A DNA stretch of 32,706 bases from Paratractidigestivibacter sp963611755. Its GTDB lineage: Bacteria; Actinomycetota; Coriobacteriia; Coriobacteriales; Atopobiaceae. Below are positions 28,472 through 32,706 of the stretch, piece after piece. The notes under the pieces are model-generated. The model ran no database searches. It saw only the letters and a list, made by a program, of their open reading frames with translations, and was not told where the DNA came from. The number at the start of each line of letters is the position of its first letter. Position 1 is the first letter of the stretch. A program made the position numbers and the translations under genes. The DNA is taken from contig CAVDTK010000007.1 of NCBI GenBank assembly GCA_963611755.1, positions 1 through 32,706 of the forward strand. Reading direction: 5' to 3'.

Positions 28472-31400
28472 TCAGCGCTTGCGGCGAGAGACGCGCGCGG
28501 CTCCCAGGCAGATCGCCGAGACGGCGAGAAGCCCCGCGATGCCGCCGTAGGTGACGTCGCCGGTGGAGGGGGTGCCCGTCTTGGCCTTGGCCGCCTTGGT
28601 CACGGTCGTGGTCGTGGCGGTCGTGACCTGGGGCTCGTTGGTCTCGGAGCTGTCGGTCTTCTCCGTGTCGTCGGACTTGCCGGACTCGTCGGACTTCTCG
28701 TCATCCTTGCCGGACTCGTCGCCCTTCTCGTCCTCGTCGGACTTCTCGTCGCCCTTGTCGGTGTCGTCGCCCTTGTCGGTGTCGGCATCGTCGGACTTCT
28801 CGTCCTTGTCTGCCGTCGCGGGGAAAGCCACCGCCAGGCAGAGCTTGCCGTCGATCAGGACGAAGCCGGCAGAGCTGGCCGTCACCCCGTTCGAGAACCT
28901 CACCGTCGAGCCGGTGGGCAGGACGTTCTCCACGTCCACGAGGTTGGGGGCCTCGGCGATCTCGATGAGCGCGGTGTAGGTGGTGGAGTACTCGGCCGTC
29001 TTTGCCTCGGGCGCCCAGGTGACCGCGAAGCCGTCCTTGCCCTCGGCGATGAGCTGCGTGAAGTCGATCTTCTGACCGTCGGAGCAGACAGCCTCAAGAG
29101 ACGTGCACGTGCTGGCCAGGGGCTCATTGGCCACAGGCGCGGGCATGCCCACCGAGATCTCGGTCACGACGGGGAGATAGTAAGCGATGACCTGGCCGCT
29201 CTCCAGCTCGTCGAGCGGGATCTCGATGACGCCTTCCACGTCATCGACGCGCCAGTCGCTCTGCACGGCCTCCTCCCAATCGCAGAAGTTGTAGCCCTTG
29301 AGGTAGGGCGCGCTGACCGCGACCATGTCAGAGCTCTTGTCGTAGCTCAGGGTCACCGTGTCGATAAGGGCGTCGTCATCCAGGTCGGCATCCTCGTCCA
29401 GGGCGACCGCGGCCACAGAGCTCGCGCCGTTATCGAGAAGACCCTGCTTCATCAGCTGGAGCTTAAGCGTGCCGGTCTCGGCCGCCGCGTCGCTCTTCTC
29501 GCCAGCGGTCTTGTAGCCGCCGCTGGTGACGGCCAGACGGCCGACGTAGGAGGCCACCTCGACGGACTCGGTGGAGACGGTCTTCTCGCCCCCGTCCGCC
29601 GTAAAGACGACGGTCACGTTCTCTTTGGAGAGGCCGCCGTCGAAGAAGATGCCCGCCTCACCCGACTGCTGCGCCGAGAACTTCGCGGTGTAGGTCGTGC
29701 CTGCCTGGGCATTGCCGGTGGCCGGGACCGCGGAGCCGTCGGTACCCAGCGCATACCAGCAAAGCGCGATGGTCATGGGGATTCCGCTGTCGACGCCGTC
29801 GGTGCGGATGAGCTTGGCCGTCGAGGGCAGGGATTTTCCGGCCTCCGGCGCCTCGACCGTGATCTTCGCGCTCTTCACGGTGTCGGCGAAGACCGCCGTG
29901 AGGGACACGTCGTTCTGCGGCATCGTGAAGCTCAGGGCATGGTTGTACTTCGCGGACCCGGTGATGTAGTCGGTCGCCGGGTAAAGGCCTGTGGCCTTGT
30001 CCTCGTCCCAGTACCAGAAGTGCTTGCCGGACGCCGCGAAGGGCGCGTACGCCACGACGAAGTTTCCGGAGGTGTGCTTCACGCCGTCGCCGTTGACCGT
30101 GAGCGTGAACTCCTTGGTGGCGTGGCGCTGCCAGGCATCCCCGCCCTCATCGGTGCCGTAGCTCACGTAATAGGAGCCGGAGAGGTCCATGAACAGGCAG
30201 TCCTTGCTATCCGGCTTGAAGCCAGAGGCGATGCGCCGGTCGCCCTCGATGCCGGTGCGCACGCCCACGGCCGAGCCCTGGGCCAAGGTGCCGGTGATAT
30301 AAGCCTTGCCGGCGCCGCCGGATATGGTGCTCAGGAACACGTCGTCGGCGTTGCCGGAATCCTTGCCGCGCGTGTTGCCCTTGATCACGCAGGTGCCGCC
30401 GAGCACAACGTCATAGTGATAGCTCACAAAGACGCCGCCGCCTTCGTATCCGCCGTTGCCCGCATCGCAGTAGTTGTCCCGGATGGTGCAGTTCTCGATG
30501 AGGCAGTCCTTGTTGAAGATAAAGACGCCGCCGCCGTCGCAGCGCGCGTAGTTGTCCGCGATCAGGCAGTCCTTGATCTTGGTGCCCTTGAGGTCGGCCT
30601 CGATCCCGCCGCCGTCGTAGCCGGAGTAGTTACCCGTGATAGTAAGGCCCTGAATAAGGCAATCGCTGGTGGTCAGGCATGAGTTTGTGTGGATACCGCC
30701 GCCGGATTTGGCATCGTTCACCGTGCTCTTGGAATCCGCGCGGGCGACGTTGTCCTTGATCGCGCCCGTGCAATCGCTGGAAACAATAGAGAACCCGTCA
30801 TTTCTCGTATTGATGCCTCCGCCCGCCCAAGCGCTGTTGCCGCTTATGGTCGAGCCGTTCACCATATCGATGCTCGTGTTTTCCTCAATCCAGATGCCGC
30901 CGCCGTAATAGTCGCTGTAGTTGTCGTCGATATGCGCGTTGTCCATAGTGAGGGCCGAGCCGGTGCCCCAAAAGGCGATACCCGCGCCGGAATTATGCTC
31001 AATGGTATCGCGATCGGAATGCTGGCCAAAGTTATGGCAAATCCAGGTGTTCTTTAGGTTCACCTTAGCGTTGTCGCGCGCGTGGATGCCGTGCCCGCCG
31101 CACCCCGCAATGGAAACGTTGTCAAGGTTCACAACGGCGTCCTTATACACATCGATGCCTGAGCCGTCGCTGGTGCTGGTGTTGGTAACAAGGCCGGATG
31201 TGTTGGTGGTAGTAAGGTCTTGCCAACTCCACGCCTGGTTGGTAACGGTGCACTCGGAGGTCCTGGCGTAGCCGCGGTAGGCGATTTCTGTGGGCTCGGC
31301 ACTCGAATAGAGGTTCAACGTCGAGTTGGGGGGAACCACGATCGTGTATTCCTCGGATGAGCTGGTGATCTTGTGGCCGTTCATGTCGATGGTGAGCGAC

Positions 31401-31675
31401 CAGCCGCTCTTCACTGAAAGATGGGAGTCGCCGAGGTCCCAGTCAGCATCCATGACGATGATGAAGTGCTCGACATCGCAGCCCGCTCTAATAGCAGTTT
31501 CGATGTTGCTGTAATCGGCGTTGGGCCTGCCCGTCTCGGGGTTGACCGAGTGGGCGATAACCTTGGCAAAGGCGCTGGTAGGCATCGTAAAGACGCCGAC
31601 CAGGGCCACCGCGCACGCGGCCAAGAAGAGGGCGAGAAGCCTCGGCCGCCCTCTATGGGTGGTTGATTTCTTCAT
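28472..31675 (-). CDS. Sortase-type surface protein with right-handed beta-helix (paralogue 2)
   Basis: The 1,067-residue protein has the same plan as paralogue 1. A signal peptide (cleavage likely after SAFA) is followed by a beta-helix with GAGIAFWG, YYGGGIWIEEN, WAGGGINTRND and GYDGGGIEADLKG turns. The same middle block follows (GKAYITGTLAQGSAVGVRTG, KDCLFMDL, HFWYWDED), then strand-rich modules, an acidic Asp/Ser/Lys linker and TPSTGD before a hydrophobic span and SRRKR. The ATG at 31675 is chosen because TGGAG lies six bases upstream. Another in-frame ATG sits at 31681. The first 300 codons or so look less GC-rich than the rest. Surface display is supported; the ligand is unknown. Confidence 0.85.
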   Translation of the reverse strand: MKKSTTHRGRPRLLALFLAACAVALVGVFTMPTSAFAKVIAHSVNPETGRPNADYSNIETAIRAGCDVEHFIIVMDADWDLGDSHLSVKSGWSLTIDMNGHKITSSSEEYTIVVPPNSTLNLYSSAEPTEIAYRGYARTSECTVTNQAWSWQDLTTTNTSGLVTNTSTSDGSGIDVYKDAVVNLDNVSIAGCGGHGIHARDNAKVNLKNTWICHNFGQHSDRDTIEHNSGAGIAFWGTGSALTMDNAHIDDNYSDYYGGGIWIEENTSIDMVNGSTISGNSAWAGGGINTRNDGFSIVSSDCTGAIKDNVARADSKSTVNDAKSGGGIHTNSCLTTSDCLIQGLTITGNYSGYDGGGIEADLKGTKIKDCLIADNYARCDGGGVFIFNKDCLIENCTIRDNYCDAGNGGYEGGGVFVSYHYDVVLGGTCVIKGNTRGKDSGNADDVFLSTISGGAGKAYITGTLAQGSAVGVRTGIEGDRRIASGFKPDSKDCLFMDLSGSYYVSYGTDEGGDAWQRHATKEFTLTVNGDGVKHTSGNFVVAYAPFAASGKHFWYWDEDKATGLYPATDYITGSAKYNHALSFTMPQNDVSLTAVFADTVKSAKITVEAPEAGKSLPSTAKLIRTDGVDSGIPMTIALCWYALGTDGSAVPATGNAQAGTTYTAKFSAQQSGEAGIFFDGGLSKENVTVVFTADGGEKTVSTESVEVASYVGRLAVTSGGYKTAGEKSDAAAETGTLKLQLMKQGLLDNGASSVAAVALDEDADLDDDALIDTVTLSYDKSSDMVAVSAPYLKGYNFCDWEEAVQSDWRVDDVEGVIEIPLDELESGQVIAYYLPVVTEISVGMPAPVANEPLASTCTSLEAVCSDGQKIDFTQLIAEGKDGFAVTWAPEAKTAEYSTTYTALIEIAEAPNLVDVENVLPTGSTVRFSNGVTASSAGFVLIDGKLCLAVAFPATADKDEKSDDADTDKGDDTDKGDEKSDEDEKGDESGKDDEKSDESGKSDDTEKTDSSETNEPQVTTATTTTVTKAAKAKTGTPSTGDVTYGGIAGLLAVSAICLGAARVSRRKR

Positions 31676-31702
31676 GCGCATCTCCAGTCTTTCGCAGGAT
31701 AG

Positions 31703-31730
31703 CTGAACAGATGCTTACACGGTAGCATTT
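31703..31730 (-). promoter_or_regulatory. 28-bp box upstream of surface protein 2, identical to that of paralogue 1
   Basis: It is identical over 28 bases to 28300-28327 and ends 28 bp before the ATG. It holds the same ATGCT/AGCAT short inverted repeat. Conservation here, while the sequence on both sides has diverged, argues for function. Confidence 0.8.
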
Positions 31731-31749
31731 GCGCAGGGCACACGGGCAT

Positions 31750-31793
31750 GTGAAATAAGAAAACGGGGCACCGACCAGCGCCGGCGCCCCGTT
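31750..31793 (-). terminator. Intrinsic terminator of the phosphomutase gene
   Basis: The arms 31762-31772 and 31783-31793 form an 11-bp stem with one G-T pair, followed on the minus strand by TTCTTATTT. A weaker hairpin (TTGCGAG 31829-31835 with CTCGCAA 31848-31854) lies nearer to the stop codon, in a stretch of repeated GCGAGCC. Confidence 0.85.
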
Positions 31794-31881
31794 GGGTTAA
31801 TCGAATCCTTGCGGGCATTTGCGAGCCTTTGCGAGCCCTTTCAGGCCCTCGCAAGCCTCGCGAATCCCCTACCTCATCGGC

Positions 31882-32706
31882 TTAGGACAGGATCTCCTTG
31901 CTCGCGGCCTCGAGCTTGTCGCGGACAGCCTCGGACTCCTCGCGGGTGGCGCCCACAGAGAAGAGATAGGCCTTGACCTTGGGCTCGGTGCCGGAGGGAC
32001 GGAAGATGACCTTGTTGTTGCCCTCAAGACGGTACTCGATGACGTTGGCGGGCGGCAGGACCTGGGCCTCTTCCTTCTGCAGGCCAGAGACGCGCGGCAT
32101 CTCGGGGCCGGTAGCGTAGTCGGTCATGCCCTCGACCTTGTAGCCGGCGATCTCGGTCAGCGGCTCCTTGCGCAGGCCGTCCATGATCTCAGCCATCCTC
32201 TGCGCGCCCGTGGCGCCGGGGAACGACGCGTTGACGGTGCCGTTGAGGTAGTAGCCGTACTTCTGGTACAGGGCGTCCATGGCCTCGTAGAGGTCCATGC
32301 CCTTGGAGGCGTAGTAGGAGGCCATCTCGACGCAGAGCATGGTGGCCACGATGGCGTCCTTGTCGCGGGCGTGGGTGCCCACCAGGTAGCCGTAGGACTC
32401 CTCGAAGCCCATGAGGTAGCGGTCCTCCTCGCCGGCGGCCTTGAGCTGGTCGATCTGGTCGCCGATGTACTTGAAGCCGGTGAGGACGCGGCGCATCTCG
32501 AAGCCCTTGTCCTTGGCGATGGCGTCGGGCATGGAGGACGAGACGATCGTGGAGACCGCGACCTTGGCGTGGACGTCCTCGCCGTTCTCGGCGGCCATGT
32601 TGGCAAGCCAGTCCATGAGAAGGACGCCCATCTCGTTGCCGGAGAGAAGCACGTAGTCGCCGCCGTGCGGGATGGCGGTGCCCATGCGGTCGGCGTCGGG
32701 GTCGGT
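31882..32706 (-). CDS. Phosphoglucomutase/phosphomannomutase (partial, N-terminus beyond the window)
   Basis: The visible 274 residues are the C-terminal part of an alpha-D-phosphohexomutase, which interconverts hexose 1- and 6-phosphates through a phosphoserine enzyme. The frame enters from the right edge in the metal-binding loop TDPDADRMG. It continues with the sugar-binding GFEESYGYLVGTHARDKDA and ends with the phosphate-binding RPSGTEPKVKAYLFS in domain 4. The catalytic serine domain is outside the window. The layout fits the PgcA-type glucomutase more than small phosphoglucosamine mutases, but substrate is not certain. A terminator follows its stop codon. It supplies sugar phosphates for cell-envelope precursors in general. 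Confidence 0.92.
   Translation of the reverse strand, partial: TDPDADRMGTAIPHGGDYVLLSGNEMGVLLMDWLANMAAENGEDVHAKVAVSTIVSSSMPDAIAKDKGFEMRRVLTGFKYIGDQIDQLKAAGEEDRYLMGFEESYGYLVGTHARDKDAIVATMLCVEMASYYASKGMDLYEAMDALYQKYGYYLNGTVNASFPGATGAQRMAEIMDGLRKEPLTEIAGYKVEGMTDYATGPEMPRVSGLQKEEAQVLPPANVIEYRLEGNNKVIFRPSGTEPKVKAYLFSVGATREESEAVRDKLEAASKEILS

Noticed and set aside
28328..30682. 784-codon plus-strand frame opposite surface protein 2
   Set aside because: It is rich in Gly, Val, Leu, Ala and His repeats derived from the opposite strand. The minus frame has signal peptide, beta-helix turns and sorting signal.

Overview
The window looks like chromosomal DNA from a high-GC actinobacterium of the class Coriobacteriia, near Olsenella, Collinsella or Atopobium. 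This placement is an inference. It rests on GC-rich coding sequence, strong AGGAGG-type ribosome binding sites with frequent GTG and TTG starts, an actinobacterial-type LexA box, and anaerobe-style content: DcuC-family carrier, U32 hydroxylase family, and sorted beta-helix surface proteins. No phage, transposase, CRISPR, tRNA or rRNA gene was seen. Most genes lie on the minus strand.

Positions 1-5140: the 3' end of an unidentified plus-strand gene is followed by two hairpins. Then comes a minus-strand run: a YeiH-type exporter, a multi-pass membrane protein, queD, a GH5-like protein whose nucleophile position is Lys, and rsmI. A small plus-strand membrane protein with its own terminator diverges from the exporter. 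Positions 5219-8944: a U32/RlhA-type gene, a NifU-domain scaffold and lgt. Positions 9163-11621: a DUF4352-like membrane-anchored protein, a small HTH-like protein and a membrane-anchored Ser/Thr kinase, probably one signalling unit.

Positions 11622-12084 contain no gene. They hold two tandem ~138-bp inverted-repeat elements of one family. Their stems share a fixed frame but differ in a 7-bp block that stays complementary in each copy. Positions 12085-16720 form a ribonucleoside salvage locus: ribokinase, nucleoside hydrolase, a DcuC-family carrier, a strong terminator and a LacI regulator. Two LacI-type operators 53 bp apart sit upstream of the ribokinase. Uptake of nucleosides, cleavage to ribose and phosphorylation to ribose 5-phosphate is the inferred pathway.

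Positions 16950-22714: tyrS, a divergent class A penicillin-binding protein, a membrane-anchored C39-like protein with Ser at the Cys position, and argR. Positions 22711-24583: a translationally coupled, probably SOS-controlled operon of a Y-family polymerase, a YolD-like protein and a 97-residue protein. Positions 24584-25085 hold a LexA box, a four-unit short repeat cluster, a 20-bp near-palindrome and a terminator.

Positions 25086-31730 carry two tandem paralogous beta-helix surface proteins of about 1,060 residues with the unusual sorting motif TPSTGD. Each has the same 28-bp box about 30 bp before its start. The window ends inside a phosphoglucomutase/phosphomannomutase gene.

The heptamer CGAGAAG/CTTCTCG is heavily over-represented throughout, in both orientations, in genes and between them, sometimes as head-to-head pairs. 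The leading candidates for something undescribed are the tandem covarying elements (11742-12037), this heptamer, and the repeat cluster at 24785-24955.
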